Source: UBA4722 sp044221135 (GTDB lineage: Bacteria > Pseudomonadota > Gammaproteobacteria > DSM-16500). Taken from it: 46,495 nucleotides of DNA. Within the stretch, counting starts at the first letter, position 1. Every line of letters starts with the position of its first letter. Positions 1-7,487 of this stretch are shown here, in pieces. The notes under the pieces are model-generated. The model made no database searches. It was not told where the DNA came from and saw only the letters and a program-made list of their open reading frames with translations. The stretch covers positions 1 to 46,495 of the forward strand of contig JBGAPT010000012.1 in assembly GCA_044221135.1 (NCBI GenBank). The letters are read 5' to 3'. Both the position numbers and the translations under genes were made by a program.

Positions 1-102
1 ACTTATCTTATACAAGAAGATTCATCATTGTCAAACACAAATGCGTTGGTTTATGGAATCTATATGTATTTTTTAAGTGGTATGGATATAGGGGTGGTAT
101 GA
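1..102 (+). CDS. 3' end of a gene entering from the left (unidentified)
   Basis: Frame 1 is open from the first base for 33 codons and ends at TGA at 100-102. The peptide finishes ...YFLSGMDIGVV. A strong hairpin with a T run begins two bases after the stop, which is what the end of a real transcription unit looks like. The fragment is too short to assign to a family, and its start lies outside the window. It could still be a chance open frame; the terminator placement is the main support. Confidence 0.45.
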   Translation, partial: TYLIQEDSSLSNTNALVYGIYMYFLSGMDIGVV

Positions 103-103
103 C

Positions 104-156
104 GTGCAGCGTCACTAGAGACATCGCAGATGTCTGTAGTGACGTTGCGCAGTTTT
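104..156 (+). terminator. Rho-independent terminator
   Basis: A 22-bp stem (104-125 with 129-150, one G-G mismatch and two G-T pairs, loop GCA) is followed by AGTTTTT. It directly follows the stop codon at 100-102, so it probably ends the transcript of that gene. The stem is unusually long for a plain terminator and might also stop readthrough in both directions. Confidence 0.75.
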
Positions 157-183
157 TAAAAATAGTCTATAAAAATAAATGAG

Positions 184-443
184 TTAAAAGATCAAACTGT
201 CACTATTTTGTCGTGACGGTAATAATTGTCTAATTGTAGATGTACTAGTATTAAGATATTTGGCAAAAATAACCTGGCTCACTTTTTCATGTAAGCGAAT
301 GCGGTTGATTTTTTTAGAAGTTATTTACGAATAGCAGGAACACATGCAGATTCATACTCGCTCATTGTAACAGCATCAATTACCCCTGCTTCATAGAGGT
401 CACTTGCCATCTCATGTGCAACTTCAAGTAATGTTTTTTCCAT
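184..443 (-). pseudogene. Frameshifted HigA-like antitoxin (HTH) gene
   Basis: Reading leftward from ATG at 443, 40 codons are intact (MEKTLLEVAHEMASDL... ending ...CVPAIRK) and then TAA at 321-323. In the next frame the protein resumes with TSKKINRIRLHEKVSQ, then VIFAKYLNTSTSTIRQ. That is the helix-turn-helix of HigA/NadS-type antitoxins, which normally continue without a break to about 100 residues. One missing base near 321-325 explains the break. After STIRQ the family sequence is lost and the frame ends at TAA (184-186). A Shine-Dalgarno (GAGGTAAAG) precedes the ATG. The short first-frame product lacks the DNA-binding domain, so the antitoxin is very probably non-functional. Confidence 0.75.
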
Positions 444-454
444 ATCACTTTACC

Positions 455-504
455 TCATATAATTTTCCATTCACTCACATCTTTTTCAACTTGTTTATTA
501 AGAC
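455..504 (-). pseudogene. 3' remnant of a RelE/HigB-type toxin gene, cut by an IS21 end
   Basis: Immediately upstream of the antitoxin remnant a frame ends ...LNKQVEKDVSEWKII and TGA, 11 bases before the antitoxin ATG. Toxin-first order with tight spacing is the HigBA layout. The frame is destroyed at 504/505, where an IS21-family terminal sequence begins with CATGTGTCAATTAGC. Assignment as toxin rests on position and on the end-of-gene arrangement; the 15 residues alone are not diagnostic. Confidence 0.5.
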
Positions 505-620
505 CATGTGTCAATTAGCAGCTTAATGGGACCACCGATTAGCACTCTAATGGGGCCACTTAAAGTAACAATATAACGCATCAAACAGCCTTAAATATGC
601 TGAAATTGATTTATGATTTA
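505..620 (+). mobile_element. Solo left end of an IS21-family element (relic)
   Basis: From 505 the sequence CATGTGTCAATTAGCAGCTTAA and the following subterminal repeats match the left end of the complete IS21 element at 1162, including the internal stretch around CTTAAAGTAACAATATAACGCATCAA. The two are diverged, so this is not a duplicate made by sequencing or assembly. No transposase remains. It interrupts the toxin remnant on its left and runs into the small secreted-protein gene on its right. The right limit is approximate because similarity fades after about 600. Confidence 0.7.
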
Positions 621-714
621 TTATAAAAAACAGTCTTACTTAATTTTAGATTTGATATTGTTACGGTATAAAAAATGATTGGCGCATTTGATCTTATAAT
701 GCGCCAATCCAGTA

Positions 715-1098
715 TCACTCATGAATGAAAAAACCACCAGTATCACCGCCTGCCCAACATTCAGTACCTTTACAGCTTCCAATCTTATCATTACATAACT
801 TTTTAAAGGACGAGTCAGCACTGATATCGGCATTTTCATAACCCGTTGGTTTACAAATATCGCCAGAATATTTACCACCAACAAGAACCAAACCATGAAA
901 ATAAATATTTTTGTTATCGCTGGTACCAACATAATACACGCTGTCTTGTTTATTATTTGAGTAACAAGCAACATAACAGGCAGGGTTTCCCTGATAGCTA
1001 CTGTCAGCAGGAATAGGTGTAAACTTAATCGACTGCGCATAAGAACAAGGGAAGCAGATAGAAATTAATAAGCTCGTAAGAGCAACTTTGCGTAACAT
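715..1098 (-). CDS. Small secreted cysteine-containing protein, unknown function
   Basis: The 127-residue product starts with a signal peptide (MLRKVALTSLLISICFPCSYA, cleavage expected near residue 21). The predicted mature part has six cysteines (CYVAC, DICK, KLCND, GSCKGTEC), an even number consistent with periplasmic disulfides. The start is fixed by a strong Shine-Dalgarno, AGAGGAGAAAATTC, before the ATG. A longer overlapping frame at 636-1040 has no signal peptide or ribosome site and is treated as a shadow. I do not recognise the family. The gene lies alone between a solo IS21 end and a complete IS21 element, so it may have been carried in or stranded by these insertions. Confidence 0.7.
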   Translation of the reverse strand: MLRKVALTSLLISICFPCSYAQSIKFTPIPADSSYQGNPACYVACYSNNKQDSVYYVGTSDNKNIYFHGLVLVGGKYSGDICKPTGYENADISADSSFKKLCNDKIGSCKGTECWAGGDTGGFFIHE

Positions 1099-1268
1099 GA
1101 ATTTTCTCCTCTTAATTAATCACAAAGACCGCATTCTACTATTTTTTGAATATAAAGCAACCATGTTGTCAATTAGCAACTAATGGAACCACTGATTGGT
1201 ACCCTAATGGGCTACTTAAAATAACAAAATAATATATCAACCGGCCTTTATTTTTTACTAAAATTGCA

Positions 1269-2045
1269 TCATTTCAATGAGTTATTTTTTCTCCTGTTTT
1301 TTTTGGAGTTACCATCCTGGCTTCCTCTGAAACTAGCTCCTTCCAGAACGAGGCGATGCGCATTATGGCGAAGTCGATCCAATGTTGCAGCAGCAAGCAA
1401 TTGATTAGGGAAAGCATTTCCCCATTCGCTAAAATCAAGATTACTGGTCACAATAGTCGATGCCTTTTCATAGCGCTCAGAGACTAAATCATGCAAATCT
1501 TCATCTTGGGGAGATCGCATGGGCCTTAAACCAAAGTCGTCAATAATGAGCAATGGAACTTTTGCTAATTCCAAGAATTTTTTGCCATAGCGTCCCATGG
1601 CCCTTGCTGCTTGAATGTCACCAAATAATTTGCTTTGTGTTAGCCATAAAACATCAATGCCTTTGCGAATAGCACAGTGAGCCAATGCCTGTGCGATATG
1701 ACTTTTGCCTGTACCACAAGGCCCAACGATGAGGATAGAAGAATTTTCAGCGATAAAACGGCAGGAAGAAAGTTCTTGAATTTGTATACGATTTATTTTT
1801 GAATTAAAGTCAAAATCAAAATTTTCCAGTACCTTATCAGGGCGAATACAGGAACGCTTGATGCGTCCCTGTAATTTTCTGTTTTCGCGCCCCAAAATTT
1901 CATCCTGCATAAGCAGCGATAAAAATTCTGGGTAAGCTAATTTTCTTTCAATGGACTCCCTGTTACGCAGTGTCAAATTATCAATGATATGAGATAATCG
2001 TAATTGCTTAAGTAGAGTATTTATTTCTGGCATAGGATGTGTCAT
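1269..2045 (-). CDS. istB: IS21-family transposition helper ATPase IstB
   Basis: This 258-residue AAA+ protein selects target DNA and stimulates the IstA transposase. The Walker A motif GPCGTGKSH is near residue 108 and Walker B (LLIIDDFGL) near residue 165; the DnaC-like fold continues with TSNLDFSEW and DRLRHNAHR. Length is normal for IstB (about 245-265). The ATG is preceded by TTGAGG at suitable distance. It lies 22 bases downstream of istA in the same direction, the standard IS21 order. The C-terminal tail is basic and Asn/Lys rich. Confidence 0.95.
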   Translation of the reverse strand: MTHPMPEINTLLKQLRLSHIIDNLTLRNRESIERKLAYPEFLSLLMQDEILGRENRKLQGRIKRSCIRPDKVLENFDFDFNSKINRIQIQELSSCRFIAENSSILIVGPCGTGKSHIAQALAHCAIRKGIDVLWLTQSKLFGDIQAARAMGRYGKKFLELAKVPLLIIDDFGLRPMRSPQDEDLHDLVSERYEKASTIVTSNLDFSEWGNAFPNQLLAAATLDRLRHNAHRLVLEGASFRGSQDGNSKKNRRKNNSLK

Positions 2046-2067
2046 AAACTATTTACCTCAAATTAAG

Positions 2068-3606
2068 TTATTGTAAAAGTGTTGATGTGTCTCGACAGAA
2101 ACGGCCATTTCCCGTGTACGTTTCTGTCAGATCATCAAATGCTTTCTGTTCAGGAAGCGGTTTGTATTCCAGTCCCTTTTCCAGAATCGATTTGATGATT
2201 TTGTAGCGCGGGTTTTGAAACGCGAGCGCTCGTTGGCAAGCAGCGTCCAAGCGTGCCTGACCATATTTTTTCTGCAGGCTAATCACCCCCTGTGCTGCTC
2301 GCAAATAATCCACCACCGAGTCACTTAATAATTTCTCGATGACTTGCTCACAGTGTTGGCCAATTTTTTTCGCCTGCGCAAGACACCATTGCGAGTCTTT
2401 CAGGCACCAGGCCAACGCATTGGGCGGCAAATGTTCTTCAAGCGTATGCCTTGAACCTAGCTTAAACTGTCTTGGATGCACTGGCTTTAAAGTGTTTTCA
2501 TGATAGAGGCGGACTGTTGTTTCTGATGCACGCAACCATAATTCCTGTTTAGTAAGTTGATAGGGCGCAGAATAACGGCATTTTAAAAACATCACATGAC
2601 AGTCACTATGTACCTTTACTTTTTGCCAGATAGCACATTCTGGCAGATTGTCCGGCAAGGGCTTGAGTAAATGCGATTCTGTTTGTGTAAACAATGTCAG
2701 CGGTTTTTCGCGCGTTGTTCCATGAATACGATTACCCGCTATCTCAAGGCTCCATTGCATGAGTTGCTGGTTAGCATCGACTTGATCTCTAAAATGACGC
2801 AATGGCACAAAATTTTTCTTTACATATTTTACACCTGATTCCACACGTCCTTTCTTTTGTGGGTCATAGGGTGGGCAAGGAGAAATGATAAACCCATAAC
2901 CTTCTGCACACTCAGCATAAGCGCGCTGCACAACAGGATCATAGTAACAGGCTTTGGTAATCGCGCATTTTGCATTATCAATCGTGATCTTCTTAGGCAC
3001 GCCATTAAAAAAACAAAATGCACGCCGATGGCAGCCCAGCCATGTTTCTACATCTTGTCGCAAAACTATTTCAGCATACAGATGTCGGCTCCACGCAAGA
3101 ACCATCACGAATATCCAGGTTGAAATTATTTCACCGGAGATGCCGTCAATTAATTTTGGCCCAGCGCCAAAATCAACTTGCGCACATTCTCCTGGTTTAA
3201 AATCCAGAATCATCGTTACGTCAGTCGACTTGTTCTTTATTTTTTTTATAAAACGCTGTACCGAATGATAGCTGCCTGTAAATCCATGTTGCCGTTGTAA
3301 GGTGACGTAAATCGTGCTTGCTTGAATGTTTTGGCGATGCCAGTCTTCTATCTGTTGCTGATGCGGCAATACCAGCTGGTTTTGGGACGCCGTTCGTGGC
3401 TGACCTAAAAATCTTGCTAATACCTCATCAGCTGGGATTTCAGCAGCGCTCGTTAACCATCCCTCCTTCATTGCTATGTTGCGGACTCGTCTTACCGTTT
3501 TACGGTCAGCCAGCTTGCTCCTTCCTATACTGCGCATACTCTCGCCTGATCGCAGACGAACAATAATTTGACGATATTGGTACATTTCAAAACTCCTATT
3601 TGACAT
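2068..3606 (-). CDS. istA: IS21-family transposase IstA
   Basis: This DDE transposase cuts and joins the IS ends. The N-terminus holds a helix-turn-helix (RLRSGESMRSIGRSKLADRK) that recognises the end repeats. The catalytic core follows, with Asp in AQVDFGAG, Asp in ITIDNAK and Glu in GRVESGVKY. The C-terminal part has the Mu-transposase-like beta-barrel region. I chose the ATG at 3606 because GGAGGG lies seven bases upstream; a longer frame from 3621 would place that Shine-Dalgarno inside the gene. The protein is 512 residues, a normal full length, with no frameshift. Confidence 0.95.
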   Translation of the reverse strand: MSNRSFEMYQYRQIIVRLRSGESMRSIGRSKLADRKTVRRVRNIAMKEGWLTSAAEIPADEVLARFLGQPRTASQNQLVLPHQQQIEDWHRQNIQASTIYVTLQRQHGFTGSYHSVQRFIKKIKNKSTDVTMILDFKPGECAQVDFGAGPKLIDGISGEIISTWIFVMVLAWSRHLYAEIVLRQDVETWLGCHRRAFCFFNGVPKKITIDNAKCAITKACYYDPVVQRAYAECAEGYGFIISPCPPYDPQKKGRVESGVKYVKKNFVPLRHFRDQVDANQQLMQWSLEIAGNRIHGTTREKPLTLFTQTESHLLKPLPDNLPECAIWQKVKVHSDCHVMFLKCRYSAPYQLTKQELWLRASETTVRLYHENTLKPVHPRQFKLGSRHTLEEHLPPNALAWCLKDSQWCLAQAKKIGQHCEQVIEKLLSDSVVDYLRAAQGVISLQKKYGQARLDAACQRALAFQNPRYKIIKSILEKGLEYKPLPEQKAFDDLTETYTGNGRFCRDTSTLLQ

Positions 3607-3680
3607 CGTGATTCCCTCCATTGAAATTAAAAAACAACAGAGAAAATTTACTTTGTTTTATCGAAGTTTGATACGTTAAG

Positions 3681-3780
3681 GTGGTCCCATTAGGGTGCTA
3701 ATCTGGTGGTCCCATTAGACTGCTAATTTGGTGGCCCCATTAAGATGCGAATCAAATGGACCATTTACGATGCTAAATGA
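3681..3780. repeat. Four 25-bp subterminal repeats at the IS21 right end
   Basis: Four tandem 25-bp units begin at 3681, 3706, 3731 and 3756. The first two start GTGGTCCCATTAG and end GCTAAT-TG; the third and fourth diverge progressively towards the tip. Related units occur twice at the left end (1170-1215) and twice in the solo end (505-555). Multiple terminal repeats of this kind are IstA binding sites in the IS21 family. Confidence 0.8.
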
Positions 3781-3795
3781 CACCATGAGCAACAA

Positions 3796-4485
3796 TTATT
3801 TTTTTTGAGAAATTTTAACATAAAGATATACAGTAGGCTTATTTGGTGTCCCATTTATTTTTTCAACCCAAGCACCAATAATTCGATTATCATTCATCCA
3901 CTCAAAGAAGGTAGGTAAAAGACCTCGATTGACATATCCAATGTGCTTTCCATTCACTACTATACGGATAGCTTCTGCTTGTATGGCCTCATTAAATTCT
4001 TTTGAAAAAGATGCTGTATCATTAATTTGAATCTCGTCATGGTGCCTAAATCCTGCTGCTTCTAACAATAGTTCGCAGGTGCTATCTACATTATTAAAAG
4101 GATGAATAATAGAAAACCCATCTGAGGGTAGCTTTGCGCCTGAGTAACCTAGCAAAGCAAAATCGCTCAATTGAATATCTGACTTAAGTCTAAGACCATC
4201 CATGTATTGTGAAAAATCACCTCTCGTTCTAGGTGGTAGTCGGCGCATAAATGCATCTAGTACATTATGGTGAACCTTATTAATGTCCTGAAACGCAGTA
4301 TATGATTCAAACCCCTTATTTTGTACTTTACGAAAATCTTCTGTATTAACCAAGTAAGTAAGGTTAATTTCCTCCCCTATACGATTTAACTCCGCAACAA
4401 TATAACGCGTGCGATGAGTTTCATCTGAAGATTGCCATGCCAGCAACAGCTTTTGTGGTTCTATAATGTGTTCAATATGGCGCAT
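3796..4485 (-). CDS. HIRAN-domain protein
   Basis: The product is 229 residues with no signal peptide. The C-terminal third (about residues 145-226) fits a HIRAN domain: AAGFRHHDEIQINDTASF, then AEAIRIVVNGKHIGYVNR, then a closing strand region. HIRAN domains bind single-stranded 3' DNA ends in repair helicases and also occur in stand-alone phage and island proteins. The N-terminal two thirds (RYIVAEL, AFMRRLPPRTRGDF, FALLGYSGAKLPSDGFS) look like a conserved but unnamed domain that I cannot assign. The canonical N-P-x-D residues of HIRAN are not well kept (NEAIQAEAI). The start is two bases after the stop of the small ORF upstream, implying translational coupling. A role in DNA processing or island defence is an inference. 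Confidence 0.75.
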   Translation of the reverse strand: MRHIEHIIEPQKLLLAWQSSDETHRTRYIVAELNRIGEEINLTYLVNTEDFRKVQNKGFESYTAFQDINKVHHNVLDAFMRRLPPRTRGDFSQYMDGLRLKSDIQLSDFALLGYSGAKLPSDGFSIIHPFNNVDSTCELLLEAAGFRHHDEIQINDTASFSKEFNEAIQAEAIRIVVNGKHIGYVNRGLLPTFFEWMNDNRIIGAWVEKINGTPNKPTVYLYVKISQKK

Positions 4486-4487
4486 TT

Positions 4488-4691
4488 TTATGTTTCTAAT
4501 TCATATAACACGCGTTGATGTCTGAGTCGCAGCAATCTTAGCATAAAAGCAGCTCGCTCGGGAGATAATCTCACTGGAACATTAAATGAGCTAAGGGTAT
4601 CCAGAATGCTTTTGAGGATATCGTAATTAATCTTTTTAAGCAATCTAGCATTGATTAAGAGATTTCCAGATATCAGAAAATTTTTGAGCAT
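4488..4691 (-). CDS. Small conserved-looking protein coupled to the HIRAN gene
   Basis: A 67-residue, mainly helical protein (MLKNFLISGNLLINARLL ... ERAAFMLRLLRLRHQRVL). It stops two bases before the HIRAN gene. I start it at the ATG at 4691 because GGGA lies eight bases upstream; the frame can be stretched to a TTG at 4724 with no ribosome site. Just upstream there is a run of nine T, and another frame (EEFSIKQDAIDLQKSDLE...) is open on the far side, so this could be the C-terminal piece of a larger gene split by slippage. Function unknown. Confidence 0.5.
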   Translation of the reverse strand: MLKNFLISGNLLINARLLKKINYDILKSILDTLSSFNVPVRLSPERAAFMLRLLRLRHQRVLYELET

Positions 4692-4790
4692 TTCTATATA
4701 TCCCATATTAATAAAAAAAAACAAGTTGTGGCAGTAATTTCCAAATCACTTTTCTGTAAATCGATTGCATCCTGTTTTATTGAAAATTCT

Positions 4791-5951
4791 TCACAGTGCG
4801 TCAGGTTTTTTGAGAATAACAAAACTGACGTTTATAATTTTTATAATTTTTTCCCTTTTTTGTTTTCTTTTTAACTGATAAGTAATTTCTTTAACTTCTT
4901 TTTTGAGTTCAGCTTCAAGTTCTGCTTCTGTCGGCAAGTGAAATTGATATTTTGTGGTGAATATTTGTTTTGCTTTATTGCCAAGTGTATATTTCACCAT
5001 AGCATCATTTTTCTTAGAGCACAGTATCAATCCTATAGTAGGATTATCACTATTAGTTCGTAGTTCTTGATCAAAATAATTAACATATAATTGCATCTGG
5101 CCTAAATCAGAGTGAGATAATTTTCTCGTCTTTAAATCAATAATAACGTAACATTTTAAAATAATGTGGTAGAAAACAAGGTCTGCATAAAAATGATCGC
5201 CATCTAAAGTAAGGCGCTTTTGCCTTGCTACAAAAGCAAACCCTGTACCAAGTTCTAATAAAAATTTTTGTAAATTATTAATAAGAGCTTCTTCAAGCTT
5301 TGATTCTACAAGACGATGTGATTCTGGCATTCCTAAAAATTCTAGAATTAAAGGTTCTTTTATGGAATCTTCAGGTGCATTAATTTCTTGTCCTTTACGA
5401 GCAAGTTTTACTAAGCCGCGCTTATCTTTACTTTTTGCTAGCCGATCATATAATAAGCTATTTATTTGTCTTTCAAGCTCTCTACCTGACCAATGGTTTT
5501 TTTCAGCTTCAATTTCATAAAAACGGCGTGCTTCTGGCCGATGAACTCTCATTAGAGCGTGATAATGTATCCAGCTAAGAGAGGGGTTAATCTGCATTTC
5601 AGATTCACCACGCAGTGCGTGGTGAATTGGATAGGTTAAATAGAATTGCCGTATGTCTCTCAAAGTGGAGACGCTAAATCCTCGCCCATATTTTACTACT
5701 AATCGTTCTGAAAGAGCATTTAATAGAAAACTGCCGTATTCTGCTCTCTTTTGACCATGCTGCTCTTCTTCAATGATTTCTCGACCAATGAGCCAATACG
5801 CCTTAACCATTTCAGTGTCGATGGAACGTTGGATATTTTGACGTGCGCTATCGATATAGTTTGATACACGGACATAAAGAGTATTTATGCGTTTAAGGCT
5901 GGTTAATTGATTTTTGATGTTATTTTTTTTAACAGGTATTTTATTTTTCAT
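4791..5951 (-). CDS. YhcG-type (DUF1016) PDDEXK nuclease
   Basis: The 386-residue protein has the two-part YhcG architecture. The N-terminal DUF1016 helical region contains MVKAYWLIGREIIEEEQHG and YGRGFSVSTLRDIRQFY. The C-terminal PD-(D/E)XK nuclease core contains FVARQKRL, then DGDHFYADLVFYH, then VIIDLKTRKL: Asp in YADL and Asp-x-Lys in DLKT are the expected catalytic residues. The lysine-rich tail (KEVKEITYQLKRKQKREKI) and C-terminus run about 30-40 residues past typical members. The Shine-Dalgarno AAGGA precedes the ATG. It follows the integrase by about ten bases, so the two are probably co-transcribed. Members of the family are frequent in mobile islands beside restriction and toxin genes; its substrate here is unknown. 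Confidence 0.85.
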   Translation of the reverse strand: MKNKIPVKKNNIKNQLTSLKRINTLYVRVSNYIDSARQNIQRSIDTEMVKAYWLIGREIIEEEQHGQKRAEYGSFLLNALSERLVVKYGRGFSVSTLRDIRQFYLTYPIHHALRGESEMQINPSLSWIHYHALMRVHRPEARRFYEIEAEKNHWSGRELERQINSLLYDRLAKSKDKRGLVKLARKGQEINAPEDSIKEPLILEFLGMPESHRLVESKLEEALINNLQKFLLELGTGFAFVARQKRLTLDGDHFYADLVFYHIILKCYVIIDLKTRKLSHSDLGQMQLYVNYFDQELRTNSDNPTIGLILCSKKNDAMVKYTLGNKAKQIFTTKYQFHLPTEAELEAELKKEVKEITYQLKRKQKREKIIKIINVSFVILKKPDAL

Positions 5952-5961
5952 ATGAGTATCC

Positions 5962-7257
5962 TTAGCTATTGCTATTTAGTGTTTTTAGCACTATTGAACT
6001 AACATTGTTTTTTTCTGTTTCCCCAAAATCTGGCAAATGCTCACGAATCACATCCGCAATATAAGAAGGCATCAGGTGCGCATAATGCTTGTGCGTTATT
6101 CTAGTATCAGAATGCCCTAGCACAGCGGAAATAACCTGTAGCGGCACACCCTTCATTGCCAAAATGCTTGCATAAGTATGCCGTAAATCATGAAATGTGA
6201 TAGCTGGAATTATGCTGGCAGCTTTACATGCTGTCTGTAGCGGTCTTGCTTGAAAATTCTTTTTCCATGGTGAGCCATTGGTACGTATAAAAATAAACTC
6301 TTTACTGCTTTTCCCCGCAATTAATTGTTTAAAAAACTTAATGCCTTCTTTGTTGAGTGGTATATATCGTGGTTTTCCGCTTTTACTTTGCTGAATAAAA
6401 ATACTGTTATTATCGTGATTATAATCGCTAGCACGAAGAGCTGCTAGTTCTCCATAACGAGCGCCTGTGAGTAGTGCTCCTCTTACTAATAATTTAAGAT
6501 GTGGTTCTGCTGCATTGATTAAACGTATGGTTTCAGGTTCGGAAAGAAAACGAATTTTGGGTTCAGTGACATTTTTAAACGGTTTTAGTTTTTGCCATGC
6601 TTCATTAGACGGAATGCGATTAGTATGAAAAGCATGATTTAAAATAGCTTTAAAGATGCTAATAATTCGATTAGCTGTTGCACGCCGTTTGCGTTGATAC
6701 TCGGGATCATCCGCTTCATTGTTCTTGAATTGCTGCTCTTCCCCCAAGCCAGTACGAGTTCTTTTTGCAGTTGTGGCAAGTTTGTTTTTCCAGGTATTTA
6801 ATTTTTCATAGGTCAAATTAACTACTGTTTTTTCACCAAATGCAGGTATGACATGTGCGTTAATCTGTGTTTCAGTTGCATACAAGGATTTTTTACCATG
6901 CGCTTTAAAGTCAGCCAAATAATCTGCAACTGCATCTTTTACAGTGTAAGGTTTGTCATGCCAATCATTGCCATTAATAATTTTATGCACTTCTTTTCTG
7001 GCGTGTTCCTGCGCTTGAGCAAAGCTTAAAATAGTTGTGCCATTCGCATCCGCATGGTCATCAGCCTCAGCAAAGACGCGCTTGATGTATTCATTTTCAT
7101 GATAGACCCGATAGTACCATTGCCCGCCACGACTACCTTTACGGTAACCAAGATGCACGTTCGTACTGATTAACCGCCAATAAGGATTTTGGCGAGGCTT
7201 TAACCGTATTCGTGCTTCACGCGTTTCTAGTCGGTATTCTCTGACCATGCGTCCCAT
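5962..7257 (-). CDS. Tyrosine-type site-specific integrase
   Basis: The protein is 431 residues. An N-terminal arm-binding region is followed by a SAM-like core-binding domain (about 105-220) and the catalytic domain. Catalytic residues are visible: Arg in TGARYGELAAL, Lys in SKSGKPRYIPL, the HxxR box HDLRHTYAS, the second His in LGHSDTRIT and the nucleophilic Tyr in HKHYAHL. All are intact. The gene reads away from a tRNA-Glu 3' fragment 150 bases to its right, the usual relationship between an island integrase and its attachment site. The start could be the ATG at 7257 or the Met three codons in. Confidence 0.93.
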   Translation of the reverse strand: MGRMVREYRLETREARIRLKPRQNPYWRLISTNVHLGYRKGSRGGQWYYRVYHENEYIKRVFAEADDHADANGTTILSFAQAQEHARKEVHKIINGNDWHDKPYTVKDAVADYLADFKAHGKKSLYATETQINAHVIPAFGEKTVVNLTYEKLNTWKNKLATTAKRTRTGLGEEQQFKNNEADDPEYQRKRRATANRIISIFKAILNHAFHTNRIPSNEAWQKLKPFKNVTEPKIRFLSEPETIRLINAAEPHLKLLVRGALLTGARYGELAALRASDYNHDNNSIFIQQSKSGKPRYIPLNKEGIKFFKQLIAGKSSKEFIFIRTNGSPWKKNFQARPLQTACKAASIIPAITFHDLRHTYASILAMKGVPLQVISAVLGHSDTRITHKHYAHLMPSYIADVIREHLPDFGETEKNNVSSIVLKTLNSNS

Positions 7258-7404
7258 AAATAGCTCTTTCAGAATTTAGTCAACTTTTAGTTAAAATCCA
7301 GTCGTAAATAGGGGTAGACGGTGATAGAGCATCATACACTGATTGTTATTTAAAACAATAGGTTATAGTGTAAAAGAAAGTCTAACAAAGTATATAACAT
7401 CATT

Positions 7405-7448
7405 CTTTCACGGCGGTAACACAAGTTCGAATCTCGTTGGGGACGCCA
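7405..7448 (+). pseudogene. 3' fragment of tRNA-Glu (TTC): attachment-site scar
   Basis: The 44 bases from the anticodon loop to CCA match the 3' half of bacterial tRNA-Glu: CTTTCACGGCGGTAAC, then GTTCGAATC, then GGGGACGCCA. No 5' half precedes it, so it cannot be a working tRNA. The T stem carries one A-C mismatch. Integrases of this class recombine at tRNA 3' ends and leave exactly such fragments at the far end of the island; the integrase gene lies 150 bases away. By polarity the intact tRNA-Glu should lie to the left, beyond the window. Confidence 0.8.
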
Positions 7449-7487
7449 AATTTGGCAAAGTTAAAAGTAATGCATTTGACAGCTAAT

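Larger units (their letters stand above)
1162..3787 (-). mobile_element. Complete IS21-family insertion sequence
   Basis: The element is about 2.63 kb and carries istA and istB reading leftward. Both ends can be read: the left begins CATGTTGTCAATTAGC and the inverted right end reads CATGGTGTCATTTAGC. The direct repeat AGCAAC lies at 1156-1161 and 3788-3793, directly outside these ends, giving a 6-bp target duplication within the range known for IS21. Both genes are intact, so the element may be active. Its subterminal repeats are asymmetric: four units at the right (istA-proximal) end and two at the left. Confidence 0.9.

Noticed and set aside
636..1040. 134-codon minus-strand frame overlapping the small secreted protein
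   Set aside because: No ribosome site or signal peptide. The overlapping frame 715-1098 has both.
2857..3566. Several plus-strand frames inside istA
   Set aside because: They are shadows of the conserved transposase frame on the minus strand.
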